The notes: generated from the sequence alone by a model not told the origin. Numbered from the stretch's first letter, positions 1-9,104 are shown. The stretch is DNA of 62,238 bases from JAXHTH01 sp034211115 (GCA_034211115.1 JAXHTH010000138.1:1-62238); one strand, 5' to 3'. A program made the numbers and translations.

Positions 1-163
1 GGCCGCGGCGGGGGGCCCGGACGGTCTCGGCCCCCGATCGGACCGCAGACCGAGCCCCGGAAAGGCCCCGGCTCCACCCTGGCGGCGGCGGGAATACCGC
101 GCCGCCCGGCGCTTCGCCCCATCCAGCCGGCGGAATCAATTGAGGCCCGCCCGCGGAGAACCG

Positions 164-1261
164 ATGAAGAGACATATGACGACGATGACGATGACCGGCG
201 GTGCGGAGGCGGTCGGCGCTGAGGACGCGACGACGGCGGGCCCGCCCTGCGCGTTCGTCGCCCCGCGCCATCGCGACGACCCGCACTGGCCGTGGCTGAC
301 CCGCATCGGGCCCATGCGCACCCTGCCGTTCCGGCGCATCTTCATCGACAACACCTTCCGCCCGGTCCCGAAGCTCACCGGCCTGTACCGGCGCTGGCAG
401 TACGCGAAGGCGGCGTGGGCGCTGGCGCCCGTTCACCTGGCGTTCCTGTTCAGCGACGGGGTGGGAACGGCGCTGACCGGCCCGCTGGCCCGGCGGGTGG
501 CGCCGGCGCGTCGGATCTACGTGGGCTTCACCCAGGACGGCCCGTGGCCGCGGCGGCGCCTCGAGCGCTTCGCCACGCTGCTGGGCCGCTGCGAGGCGGT
601 GACCATGTTCACCGAGGAGGAGCGATCGGTTTACCTCGACCGATACCGCCTGGCGCCGGATCGCGCGCGGGTGATTCCCATCCACACGGACGAAACGAAC
701 GAGTACCGGCAGTACTCGGACACGCCGCCGCGTGATCGGCCCTTCGCGCTCTCGCTCGGCTCGCCGAACCGGCGGTTCGCGCCGGTGGCACGCGCCTGCC
801 GCGATCTCGGGATCGATCTGGTCATCATCACCCGGCCCTGGCACGAGAACGATTCGTTGCACGAGCTGGCCGATCTGGGAGCGGAGATCATCACCGATGC
901 GAACAAGCAGCGGGCGCTGACCTACCTGAAACACGCGCGGCTCGCGGTGGCCGCGTTCGATGATCCCAACATCGCGGGCGGATTCACGACGCTGGTGCAC
1001 GCGATGTTTCTGCGCACACCCTTCGTCCTCACGCAGTGCCTCGGGATGAGCGAGCACGTGATCGACGGCGAGACAGGGTTCGTGACTCCGCACGATGATG
1101 AGTTGGCCCTGCACGACGCGCTCAGGCGATTGTGGAGCGAACCGGAACTCGCCGCGCGCTTCGGGGAGGCGGCGCATCGACGCGCCCGCGCGCGGCACTC
1201 GCTCACCGCCGCCGCGGACATGTTCTACCGCCTTGCGCTGGACGTGCTGCGCGGCACGTGA
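164..1261 (+). CDS. Glycosyltransferase family 4-like protein
   Basis: This 365-residue protein looks like a GT-B fold glycosyltransferase. The C-terminal half has the usual nucleotide-sugar binding layout: a Gly-Gly-Phe-Thr-Thr-Leu-Val-His-Ala segment, then LTQCLGMSEHVIDGETGFVTP, which matches the family's E-(x)n-G-x-G-x-L-V type donor-binding region. Near residues 135-170 there is a segment typical of these enzymes (a Thr-Glu-Glu-Glu-Arg surface helix followed by RVIPIHTDE). There is no signal peptide, so it should act in the cytoplasm on an unknown acceptor. I chose the ATG at 164 because GGAG lies 5 nt upstream; the frame stays open to a TTG at 140. Acceptor and sugar cannot be read from sequence. 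Confidence 0.75.
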   Translation: MKRHMTTMTMTGGAEAVGAEDATTAGPPCAFVAPRHRDDPHWPWLTRIGPMRTLPFRRIFIDNTFRPVPKLTGLYRRWQYAKAAWALAPVHLAFLFSDGVGTALTGPLARRVAPARRIYVGFTQDGPWPRRRLERFATLLGRCEAVTMFTEEERSVYLDRYRLAPDRARVIPIHTDETNEYRQYSDTPPRDRPFALSLGSPNRRFAPVARACRDLGIDLVIITRPWHENDSLHELADLGAEIITDANKQRALTYLKHARLAVAAFDDPNIAGGFTTLVHAMFLRTPFVLTQCLGMSEHVIDGETGFVTPHDDELALHDALRRLWSEPELAARFGEAAHRRARARHSLTAAADMFYRLALDVLRGT

Positions 1262-1492
1262 AGACATCGGCATTGCACGATCGGGAAAGAGCACGACTGC
1301 ACGATCCTTCCGGCGCGCTGACCGCGCGCGAACACGACCCGGGTACCGCTTCGGCCGGCGAGCCGAACGGCGCCTGAGACCGTCCGATCGGCTCGCGGAA
1401 CACCTCGAGCGATCCGACGTGATGGAGGTGGGAATCGCCCGTCTGCGGGACGGGCCGCGCCGGCGGTCGCGGGGCTGCGCGCATCTCAGGCG

Positions 1493-2959
1493 ATGACAAC
1501 GGCAAGCGCGGAGCGCGGACCCTCTGCACAACTGACCCTGGCGTCACGAACCTCCACATCACCGGGACGAGCATCGTTGCTCAGCGACTACGGGCCGCCG
1601 AGCGGGTTCCACATCGACTTCATCCAGACGGATCAGGGTCGCGCGCGGATCAACGGCGGCGCGAGCGCGGAGTTCCCCGGGAGCGTGGCCGCCGCGCTGC
1701 TGGGCGTGGCCGCCCGGCGGCTGTCCTTCCTCGATCTGGAGCGCTTCGACACGGCGGGCTCGGATCTCGTGGGCATGGGCCTGGAAACGGCCGAGCTCCG
1801 CGCCGATCCCGCCTTCGAGTGCCTCCTCGATCAGTATCAGCCGAAGACCACGTCGTACATGGCCGCCTTCTCGCAGACCGACCTGGCCCAGTCGTTCAAG
1901 CCCGCGCACGACAACGTCGGCGGGGCGGGGATCTTCCTCCAGCCCGGCGTGGGCGACACCGACCTCGTCACCATCGAACTCTGGGACGCCCTTCCCACCG
2001 AGGGCGGGGAGCGCCTCGCCTCCGCCGCCACGATGGGCACCCAGGGCACGTGGGCCGGCGTCAACTGGCCGCCCGTCGCCGTCAACCCGGGGACGACCTA
2101 CTACCTCCTCTTCACCGGCAACACCACGCTGGGCATCGCCGGCGACGTCGAGAATCCCTACCCCGACGGGCATGTCTTCGCCAACCCCGGGTTTCAGCCC
2201 TTCCCGGACTTCGATTACGCGTTCTGGACGTGTCACGCCCCCGAGGATGAACTGAAACACCAGCAGAGGATGATCTGCGACGAAGACAAGTACTTCAGCA
2301 ACTTCAACAGCACGCTCATGCAGTGGATCCGATACGACGACTTCATCTGCACGGAGACCGGCGACATCGCGAACGTGACGTTCTACGGCGGCGGGTATGA
2401 CGTCGCGGCCTACTGCCCCTGTGATCTGACCACGGGTCTCGCCGGCTTCCAGGTCGAAATCTACACGTGGGAGCCGGGCGGCCCCTGCGACTGGCATGCC
2501 GGCGAACTGCTCTGCTCGTACTACGTCCCCGCCGGAGAGGTGCAGGCGCGCTGGAAATGCACCGACGAGTTGGGGATTGACACCTATCGGTACAGCGTGA
2601 ACCTGCCCGAGCCGTGCCATCAGGAGGAAGGCGAACACTACGTCATCTCCATCGCCGCTGATCTCATCGAGCCGACCGAACCGTGCGTCTTCGTCGCGGC
2701 AAGCACGGGCGGCACGGTCGGGGAAGCCGCGTTCTCCGCCCTTCCCAACGGGGAGTGCGGCATCAACGAGGTCGATCCGGCCTTCATCATGCTCACGGAG
2801 GTTCAGACGATCCCCGGCGACTTCGACGGCGACGGCGACGTGGATACCGTCGATCTGCTCTATCTGCTCGGCTGCTGGGGCACCCCCTGCGGCGACGTGG
2901 ACGGCGACGGCGACACCGACACCGCCGACCTCCTGCTCCTTCTCGGTAACTGGGGATAG
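1493..2959 (+). CDS. Dockerin-tagged protein of unknown function, no signal peptide visible
   Basis: The 488-residue product ends in a two-repeat dockerin-like tag (residues about 443-488: GDFDGDGDVDTVDLL, a CWGTPC linker, then a second DGDGDTDTADLL loop and terminal N-W-G). The middle carries repeated beta-rich segments such as SYMAAFSQTDLAQSFKPAHD, GAGIFLQPG and NPGTTYYLLFTGNT, a pattern I associate with secreted Phycisphaerae proteins of unknown function. The first 90 or so residues (MTTASAERGPSAQLTLASRT and on) do not form a signal peptide, which is odd because every other dockerin protein in the window has one or is cut by the edge. The start may be wrong, or the 5' end may have been replaced by rearrangement. 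Confidence 0.6.
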   Translation: MTTASAERGPSAQLTLASRTSTSPGRASLLSDYGPPSGFHIDFIQTDQGRARINGGASAEFPGSVAAALLGVAARRLSFLDLERFDTAGSDLVGMGLETAELRADPAFECLLDQYQPKTTSYMAAFSQTDLAQSFKPAHDNVGGAGIFLQPGVGDTDLVTIELWDALPTEGGERLASAATMGTQGTWAGVNWPPVAVNPGTTYYLLFTGNTTLGIAGDVENPYPDGHVFANPGFQPFPDFDYAFWTCHAPEDELKHQQRMICDEDKYFSNFNSTLMQWIRYDDFICTETGDIANVTFYGGGYDVAAYCPCDLTTGLAGFQVEIYTWEPGGPCDWHAGELLCSYYVPAGEVQARWKCTDELGIDTYRYSVNLPEPCHQEEGEHYVISIAADLIEPTEPCVFVAASTGGTVGEAAFSALPNGECGINEVDPAFIMLTEVQTIPGDFDGDGDVDTVDLLYLLGCWGTPCGDVDGDGDTDTADLLLLLGNWG

Positions 2960-3537
2960 GCATACACGCAACGAGATACTTCACTCAACGCTGCCGAGCA
3001 TGAAGAGACCGGCTCCCCGCAAGACGACGCCATCAGGGATTTGACGGCGCACGCACGCCTGCTGCGGTCGTTGCCTCGGAATCGTGCGCTCGGGGAAAAC
3101 CCTGCGCAGGAGCATTCTTCCGCGGCGCCTTCTGACCGGCCCCGCAAGGTATCGGCCGACGCGCATGCGTTTCCCTTCGAGACGCGGGAAACGTCTTCGA
3201 TTCCGGACCGGCGCATCGGGTAAAGCACTTCGGCGACAGGCATGGCGCCCTTCGGCGCGCCGCCTGAGCACGCGCCGCGTCGGCAGGGGGATTCACTGAA
3301 TCGGAAAGGTATCGCACCTTAACGCGCGCTTGCCCGGGTTTCCTCACCCGCGGTTCCGGCGCCCGGAGGGCAATCGTAGGATCGTCAGTGAACGACAATC
3401 GGCGGCCGGGGCCCGGCGTCGGCGATGCCTGCAGCGCAGGCCGCCGCCGGTCGGCCCCATTCCGCGGCGCGGCCCCCCCCGAAACCCGAACCGCAGACCA
3501 CAGCGGAGGCGATCCGACCTGGAGGAGGGGATCTGAC
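2960..3537. other. Intergenic region, 578 bp, nothing recognised
   Basis: This stretch separates the first dockerin gene from the metzincin-like gene. I see no RNA gene, no clear rho-independent terminator and no repeat shared with the other intergenic regions. Only the last 20 bases have a visible role, a GGAGGAGGGG Shine-Dalgarno sequence in front of the GTG at 3538. Confidence 0.5.
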
Positions 3538-5829
3538 GTGAGCGCGCCCGCGACGATTCGCAATCGACTGGGACGAATGGGGCTCATCACCAGCCTCGGC
3601 ACGCTGCTGGCCGTCGTGCTGGCCGGCCACGCCGATCCCGGCTCGGCCTACGGCAGGGGCCATGTGCGGTCCGCTCCCGGCGGCACGGTACCCTCCGGGC
3701 TCGGGCTGGACGGGGGCCGACTGATCCGGCCGGATGTCGAAGTTCGCCCGGACGGCTCGCTGTCGGTGGCGCTTCCGGCGCGGGCCGCTCCGCATCGCTT
3801 CGGCCGCCTGGCCTATCTGGATCTTGACCCGGTTTCCGTACGAGCCGCCGAGTATGCCCTGCTCGTGCAGCAGGCCGACGGTTCTCTGCAGCGGTCCGAG
3901 GCAGGGCCGGTGGAAACCTATCGAGGCCGGGTGCGGGGCATGCCGGGCACGGTTGTCGCCGCCGCCCTGCGGGAGGGAGGTCTGGAAGCGCGAATCCGAT
4001 TCCCCGATGAGCAGGAGCTCTGGCTGCAGCCGGTCGCGTCGCACCTCGATGGCGCCCCGCCTGATCAGCACGTCGCGTATTACCGACGGCACATCACGCG
4101 GTTCAGCGCTCCCTGCTGGGTTGAACAGGACGCGGCGCCGGCCGGCGCGCGGGCGAAAGGAATGCACGCCGCGCTGCCCGACGAACCGTTCGTCGCCGAA
4201 CTGGCCGTCGAAGTCGATGCCGAGTACCTCCGCGCCTGCGGCGACGTCGCCGCCGTCGAACAGCGCATCGGCTCCCTCGTCAACGCTTTGAATCTGCAGT
4301 TTGAGCGGGAGGTGGGCATCACCCACCGGATCACCGCCCTCGTCGTGAGAAGGAGCGACGACGGCGGGTATGCGGCCACCGATCCCGCCGACCTGACGCG
4401 GCAGTTCCGCGATCACTGGCGACATGAGCACGGCGAGCTTCGGCGCGATGTCGCCCAGCTCTTCACCGGCCGGTCTCTCGACGAGGACGCCGCCGGCTGG
4501 GCCTTCGTGGGGGGCGTGCGCGACGCGGACCGAGGCTACTCGGTCGTCCGATCTGACTGGTCGCCCCTCTATGCCGGCGCGGTCGATCTTTGCGCCCACC
4601 AGCTCGGGCACAACTGGGGCGCCGTTCACTGCCGCGGCGACGGGGAGTCGTTCACGATGAACCGGCGAATCACCGGCGCCAACCGGTTCGACCCGCGGAC
4701 CAGCATGGCGGCGATCCGTGCGTTCCGCGACGGGCTGTCCGGCGCTGAGGGGCCCAATCCCCCGTCTCCGCCTCCGTCCAGACCGGTCGTCTCCAGCGAG
4801 GCCGCCTCGTCCCAACCTTCGCTGGTCTGGGGCGGGAGGGACGAGGAGGATCCCAACGGCGCTGAGGAAGGCGACGAGGAGGAAGAACCGTCCGATCCGG
4901 GCATCGTCCTCTCCTCCAATGGGGGGGAGGGGCCTCCGCCGGTCGGCTTCGTCTTCGGCTTCTACAGCCTTTGCGATGAGGCCAGCGAGGAGCAGTTCAG
5001 TCAATACCCCAAGGCCCCGACCATCGGCCATCACCACTTCGACCCCGGCGGAACCGGAACGCCCGACCTCGCCGCCCTTCGTGAGGCCGTCGACACGATG
5101 ATCCCCGATGAAACCTACGACGGCTTCGTCTGCATCGACGCCGAGAAGGAATACAGCCGCCGGATGATAGAGGAGCCCGTGGGGAGCCCGCTCTTCGAGG
5201 AGAACCTCGACAACCTCGAGGCGATCCTCACCACGGTCGCCGAAATGCGCCCCAGGGCCAGACTCACGCTCTGGGGATGGCCGCTCATCGGCCTCTGGTG
5301 TCCGCCCGGCGTCCCCTATGACGAAGCCACCGAGGAGCAGCTCGCCGCCGTCCGCCAACGCTGGCAGGCCGCGGGACGCGTCTACCGTCACCTCGCCTGG
5401 TGGAACCTCAGCGCTTACGACCCCTACCCGGACGCCGGAGAATACGAAAGCGAGGAGGAACGTCTCAAGCGTCGGCGCATCCATGCCTCGGCCAAGGCGC
5501 ACGCCGTGGCCCTCGCCACCGAACTCGACCCGGAGAAACCGATCATCGCGGCCATCTGGATCCGGACCGGCGACTGGACGGATGACACCGGCTACCGCCG
5601 ACTCCTCCCCGTCGCGGAGGTCATCCGCGACCAGATCCAAACCACGCGAGCCGCCGGCGCGGATGGCTGGGTCTACTGGCAGGCCAACCGCTGGCACTAC
5701 CAGCACAACGCGATCCCCGAGGACGAGATCCCGCCCCACCAGCCATGGAGCGAAGCGAAAGGCTATTTCATGGGCCTCGAGGAAACCTACATCCCCGCCC
5801 TCGCCACCGCCGTCGGTGCCGCTCCGTGA
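3538..5829 (+). CDS. Secreted metzincin-like protein with Glu-to-Gln change at the active site, fused to a barrel-like C-terminal domain
   Basis: The 763-residue product starts at GTG 3538, which has a strong GGAGGAGGGG ribosome-binding site, and begins with a signal peptide ending near AGHADPGSA. Residues about 45-160 resemble a reprolysin-type propeptide. Residues about 165-400 resemble a metzincin protease: the zinc motif reads H354-Q-L-G-H358-N-W-G-A-V-H364. The three His ligands are present but the general-base Glu of HExxHxxGxxH is Gln355, so hydrolysis is probably lost (established for the family; inferred here). A Pro/Glu-rich linker leads to a C-terminal domain of about 280 residues (FVFGFYSLC, GFVCIDAEKEYS, ARLTLWGWPLIGLW, DGWVYWQANRW) that looks like a TIM-barrel glycosidase-type fold, perhaps distantly like hyaluronidases. 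The dockerin tag is missing in frame, but a remnant follows in another frame. Confidence 0.65.
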   Translation: MSAPATIRNRLGRMGLITSLGTLLAVVLAGHADPGSAYGRGHVRSAPGGTVPSGLGLDGGRLIRPDVEVRPDGSLSVALPARAAPHRFGRLAYLDLDPVSVRAAEYALLVQQADGSLQRSEAGPVETYRGRVRGMPGTVVAAALREGGLEARIRFPDEQELWLQPVASHLDGAPPDQHVAYYRRHITRFSAPCWVEQDAAPAGARAKGMHAALPDEPFVAELAVEVDAEYLRACGDVAAVEQRIGSLVNALNLQFEREVGITHRITALVVRRSDDGGYAATDPADLTRQFRDHWRHEHGELRRDVAQLFTGRSLDEDAAGWAFVGGVRDADRGYSVVRSDWSPLYAGAVDLCAHQLGHNWGAVHCRGDGESFTMNRRITGANRFDPRTSMAAIRAFRDGLSGAEGPNPPSPPPSRPVVSSEAASSQPSLVWGGRDEEDPNGAEEGDEEEEPSDPGIVLSSNGGEGPPPVGFVFGFYSLCDEASEEQFSQYPKAPTIGHHHFDPGGTGTPDLAALREAVDTMIPDETYDGFVCIDAEKEYSRRMIEEPVGSPLFEENLDNLEAILTTVAEMRPRARLTLWGWPLIGLWCPPGVPYDEATEEQLAAVRQRWQAAGRVYRHLAWWNLSAYDPYPDAGEYESEEERLKRRRIHASAKAHAVALATELDPEKPIIAAIWIRTGDWTDDTGYRRLLPVAEVIRDQIQTTRAAGADGWVYWQANRWHYQHNAIPEDEIPPHQPWSEAKGYFMGLEETYIPALATAVGAAP

Positions 5830-5975
5830 CGAAGGGGATCGCTCCAGCCTGCATCGACGGCTGCCGCAGGAGCATCCGGGCGGCCGCGCCGATGGTCGAG
5901 AGCGACATCCCCATCTCTTCGGCCAGGCTCGCAGCCGACGAGTCTCGAGGCGAGTATCAGCCGCCGCAAGGCTTG

Positions 5976-6050
5976 GATGACTTCGACGGCGACGGCGATG
6001 CCGACACCGCCCACCTCCCCGCCCTGCTCGGTGAATGCGGATCGTGTTGA
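5976..6050 (+). pseudogene. Dockerin-tag remnant, out of frame with the preceding gene
   Basis: In frame 3 this stretch reads DDFDGDGDADTAHLPALLGE followed by four residues and a TGA. It is clearly one dockerin-type loop, but with a damaged second half (AHLPALLGECG instead of ADLLALLGAWG). The preceding metzincin-like gene stops at 5829 in frame 1. The simplest reading is that this gene once ended in a dockerin tag and lost it by a frameshift or deletion around 5829. Confidence 0.6.
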
Positions 6051-6080
6051 TCGTGACCTGGTTCCGGATGACGCGCTGAC

Positions 6081-6113
6081 GCCCCGGGACGAGAGTCCCG
6101 GGGCTTTGGTTTT
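6081..6113 (+). terminator. Rho-independent terminator
   Basis: A perfect 10-bp stem GCCCCGGGAC/GTCCCGGGGC closed by a GAGA (GNRA-type) loop is followed on the plus strand by TTTGGTTTTT. It fits a terminator for the metzincin-like gene. The stem shares its core with the CCCCGGGAC palindromes at 8301, 17222 and 23075. Confidence 0.8.
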
Positions 6114-6175
6114 TGCCTGTTTTCCCGGTCCGGACGGCGTTACGATGATCGCTGAACGCGTCACGAGTCGAGCGT

Positions 6176-6895
6176 GTGAGCATTCGCGATTCGCAATCAG
6201 GGCGTCCTCCCGCCGCCGGTTTCTTCGCCGGGTTCGGCATCCCTCTCCTCGCCCTCTGCCCGGCGCTGATGACCGGGCCCGGCGTCCGGGCCGTGACCCT
6301 CGAGGAAATGTACGATCGCGCCGGGCCCGCCGAGGGCTACGACAAGTACATCGTCCTCGAAACCGGCGTCACCTACACCGGCGGGCTGTGGATCGGCGGC
6401 TCGTTCAACCGCATCACCGCCGAGTTCGAGCCCGGCGGGGCCGATGTCCGCATCGTCGGCAACGGCGCGATCCTCGATCTCGATGGCCGGGAGCTCTGCC
6501 TCGCCTACTGCAACAACCGCCTCGACATCGACGACTGCATCGTCATCAACGGCGATGTCAAGTTCCGCGGCTACCGGGACAGCGAACATCAGCTCGTCCC
6601 GCGGGGATCCGTACGATACGTGACGTTCTACCAGCCCCACGACTACGGCGTGCGGCTCTTCGGCTGCGGCGGCGGCGTCCTCATCGAACGCAACATCATC
6701 GTCGACGCGATCGACACCGGCCCGGACTTCATGTACCTCACCGGTATCCCCAGCGTCTGGCTGCCTACCGGCGCGAGCTTCTCCGTGAGCCTCCAGCAGC
6801 CGTTCGAGCTGTACGACAACTGGTCGTATCACGGCGATGAGGACGCGAACGCCGATCCCCTGCGACATTTCTGCGTGCTCTGCGATTACGGGTGA
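6176..6895 (+). CDS. Secreted right-handed beta-helix protein, N-terminal part (interrupted by an in-frame TGA)
   Basis: A GTG start is followed by a signal-peptide-like segment (AGFFAGFGIPLLALCPALMT) and then parallel beta-helix style rungs (RIVGNGAILDLDG, DDCIVINGDVKF, GVLIERNIIVDAI). The frame ends at a TGA at 6893-6895, immediately followed by GTG, and the same reading frame continues without any shift as the next entry. The text on both sides of the TGA (NADPLRHFCVLCDYG / VEPLAWDGAGQAPYNNV) reads as one continuous domain. This is therefore most likely one gene of about 704 codons broken by a nonsense change, a sequencing error, or a stop passed by reinitiation at the adjacent GTG. Confidence 0.65.
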   Translation: MSIRDSQSGRPPAAGFFAGFGIPLLALCPALMTGPGVRAVTLEEMYDRAGPAEGYDKYIVLETGVTYTGGLWIGGSFNRITAEFEPGGADVRIVGNGAILDLDGRELCLAYCNNRLDIDDCIVINGDVKFRGYRDSEHQLVPRGSVRYVTFYQPHDYGVRLFGCGGGVLIERNIIVDAIDTGPDFMYLTGIPSVWLPTGASFSVSLQQPFELYDNWSYHGDEDANADPLRHFCVLCDYG

Positions 6896-8293
6896 GTGGA
6901 ACCCCTCGCGTGGGACGGCGCCGGTCAGGCGCCCTACAACAACGTCATCGGCCTCGATCCGCAGCTCATCGATCCCGAGCACGGCGACTATCGCCCGGCC
7001 CCCGGATCCCCCGCCGGGGAATACGGCTGTCAGACATTCCGGGGGCGGGGCGCCGCCGCCGCGCGCGATGAACCGGCGCCGCCGCGCCGCGTCGCGCCCG
7101 GCCCCCGTCGCGATGAGATCGAGGTCGCCGGCCCGATCTCGCAAGACACGACGTGGAACGCCGACCTCGTCCGCGTCATCGGCGATGTCATCATCGAGGA
7201 CGGCGTGACGCTGACCATCGAACCCGCCACGCGCATCGAGTTCGAGGACTATTACCGCCTCGACGTGCTCGGCACGCTCCGCGCCCTCGGCACGCCCGAC
7301 AGCCGCATCGTCTTCACTACCGACGAGCCGGAGAAGTTCGTCATCGACGATTCTCGCCTCGGATGCTGGAACGGCATCCGCTTCATCGACACGTCGGCCG
7401 CCAACGAATCCTCGCGCCTCGCGTACGGCATCATCGAGTACAGCAAGGCGTTGAGCGGGGACGCCGGCCCGTATCCCTACGGCGGAGGTGCGCTCTCCGT
7501 CGTCGACTTCGCGGATCTCATCGTCGAGAACTGCATCATCCGCCGCTGCGTCGCCGACTACGGCGGCGCCGTCTTCTGCTACCGCGACGGCAATCCCACC
7601 CTCGCCGACTGCCTCATCGTCGATAATCATTGCCTCCGGAACGCGAGCGCGATCTACAGCGCCTATTCGCACCCGAAGCTCATCAACAACACGATCATCG
7701 AGAACATCATCGAGAACGAGGACAACCCGTACGTCGAGAGCTGCGGCGTGCTCAGCTTCATCGGCAAGCCGGTGTTCTCCAACAACATCGTCCGCGACAA
7801 CGATCCGCGCGTGTACTACCTGCACCGCCAGCTTCGGCACAACAAGGCGTTCTGCACGCGGTACAACAACATCGAGGACTACGCCGAAGGCGTGGGCAAC
7901 ATCGACACCGACCCGCGCTTCGTCGACCCGCCGGCCGGCGACTACCGCCTGTTGGTCGGCTCGCCCTGCATCGACGCCGCGGACAACGATGCCGTCCCGG
8001 ATAACCTGATCAGCGATCTCGGAGGCGAAGCACGCTTCGTCGACGATCCGGACACGGAAGACACCGGGCACGGCCAGCCGCCGATCGTCGACATGGGCGC
8101 GCACGAGTACCAGTCATCGCAATGCCCGGCCGACTTCGATGGCGACGGGGATGTCGATACCGCCGACCTGCTCTTCCTGCTCGGCGCGTGGGGTTCCCCG
8201 GACGGCGATGTGGACGGCGACGGCGACACCGATGCCGCCGATCTCCTGGCGCTGCTCGCCGCCTGGGGCGAGTGCGCCCGGAATCAGCGATGA
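6896..8293 (+). CDS. Beta-helix and dockerin C-terminal part of the interrupted gene
   Basis: Same frame as the preceding entry, starting at the GTG directly after its TGA. The product has rungs of a right-handed parallel beta-helix (LIVENCIIRRCVADYGGAVF, PTLADCLIVDNHC, NNTIIENIIENED, PVFSNNIVRDND), the SPCIDAADNDAVPDN segment typical of choice-of-anchor beta-helix proteins, and a C-terminal dockerin-like pair (DFDGDGDVDTADLLFLLGAW, then DGDGDTDAADLLALLAAWGE). On its own it has no signal peptide, so export depends on the upstream part being joined to it. The role is probably a surface or polysaccharide-binding protein; no catalytic residues can be assigned. Confidence 0.7.
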   Translation: MEPLAWDGAGQAPYNNVIGLDPQLIDPEHGDYRPAPGSPAGEYGCQTFRGRGAAAARDEPAPPRRVAPGPRRDEIEVAGPISQDTTWNADLVRVIGDVIIEDGVTLTIEPATRIEFEDYYRLDVLGTLRALGTPDSRIVFTTDEPEKFVIDDSRLGCWNGIRFIDTSAANESSRLAYGIIEYSKALSGDAGPYPYGGGALSVVDFADLIVENCIIRRCVADYGGAVFCYRDGNPTLADCLIVDNHCLRNASAIYSAYSHPKLINNTIIENIIENEDNPYVESCGVLSFIGKPVFSNNIVRDNDPRVYYLHRQLRHNKAFCTRYNNIEDYAEGVGNIDTDPRFVDPPAGDYRLLVGSPCIDAADNDAVPDNLISDLGGEARFVDDPDTEDTGHGQPPIVDMGAHEYQSSQCPADFDGDGDVDTADLLFLLGAWGSPDGDVDGDGDTDAADLLALLAAWGECARNQR

Positions 8294-8296
8294 GCC

Positions 8297-8325
8297 AAAG
8301 CCCCGGGACTCCCGTCCCGGGGACC
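8297..8325. repeat. CCCCGGGAC palindrome, copy 2
   Basis: AAAG followed by a 9-bp perfect stem CCCCGGGAC (8301-8309), loop TCCC, and GTCCCGGGG (8314-8322). It begins 4 nt after the stop of the dockerin gene. There is no T-tract on the plus strand; on the minus strand the hairpin is followed by CTTTGG. It may be a weak terminator or a REP-like element. Confidence 0.65.
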
Positions 8326-8375
8326 CCTTGTCTCCCCGCGCCGCATCGATTACCGTCAGGAAAGAGCGCTCCCCA

Positions 8376-9104
8376 ATGTCGGCGAAGACATGGATGAAGA
8401 ACATCCTGGCATCACTCCGGCCACTGCCGCAGGACATCGATGCCTTCGATGCGATGAAGCGCGCCAAGTTCGGCAAGGTCCGCGCCGACCGCTACGAACG
8501 CTACTGGCACAAGCGCGATCTCCCCGAGCGCGCGATCCTCATGTCGCTGCTGTTGAACAAGGCACTCGCCCTCAGCCGTCGGCACGGCGAATCGAACATC
8601 CTCATCTGTGATTTCGGCTGCTACGTCGGCACCACGATCAGCGAGCTGAGCGAGCACCTGCCGGAGGCGCATTATCACGCGATCGAACCCGAGGAGGCGG
8701 CCCTGGACTTTCTGAAGGACAGGCTCGCTCATCTGCCGCACCTTCAGGTGTGGGCGTGGGAGGATGAGCAGTGGATCCGTTCGTATGACCCCGGCCTGCC
8801 CCCGGAACAGGCCATCGTGGTTTTTCAGGGCGTGTTCCAGGCGATGAAGCCCTCGCGCGTCGGGAAGGTCATCGAGTTCGGCGCCTCGCGCTTCGGCGCG
8901 ATCGTGATCTCCGATCTGCTGGACAACTTCGACGCCGACCAGGCGAGCATCGTCCGCACCGCCGACGGCGGCACGGGCGTCAGCCACCCCCTCCGCCGCC
9001 TGCTCGAGGCCGCCGGTTACCGAATCGCCCGCCGCATCGACCACCGCATCCCCGGCACCTTCCTCAACGGGGCCGTGCTGGCGGAGAGACCATCGAAGAT
9101 CTAG
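8376..9104 (+). CDS. SAM-dependent class I methyltransferase
   Basis: A 242-residue protein. Residues 76-90 (LICDFGCYVGTTISE) form the glycine-containing SAM-binding loop after beta-1, and HYHAIEPEEAAL provides the acidic end of beta-2 that would bind the ribose. PEQAIVVFQGVFQAMKPSRV would cover the beta-4 region and IVISDLLD a later strand. The ATG at 8376 has GGAAAGAG upstream. The frame is open further upstream but overlaps the palindrome and the preceding gene. The substrate cannot be told. There is no signal peptide, so it should be cytoplasmic. Confidence 0.6.
   Translation: MSAKTWMKNILASLRPLPQDIDAFDAMKRAKFGKVRADRYERYWHKRDLPERAILMSLLLNKALALSRRHGESNILICDFGCYVGTTISELSEHLPEAHYHAIEPEEAALDFLKDRLAHLPHLQVWAWEDEQWIRSYDPGLPPEQAIVVFQGVFQAMKPSRVGKVIEFGASRFGAIVISDLLDNFDADQASIVRTADGGTGVSHPLRRLLEAAGYRIARRIDHRIPGTFLNGAVLAERPSKI

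Larger units (their letters stand above)
5830..6175. other. Intergenic region with a dockerin remnant and a terminator
   Basis: This 346-bp gap holds a short out-of-frame dockerin-like coding remnant (5976-6050) and a strong rho-independent terminator (6081-6113), both listed separately. The 5830-5975 part encodes nothing I recognise. Confidence 0.6.

Noticed and set aside
3385..6240. A long open frame of about 950 codons on the minus strand
   Set aside because: It is the mirror of the metzincin-like gene; its predicted protein is low-complexity Arg/Gly/Val-rich, as expected for antisense frames in high-GC DNA.
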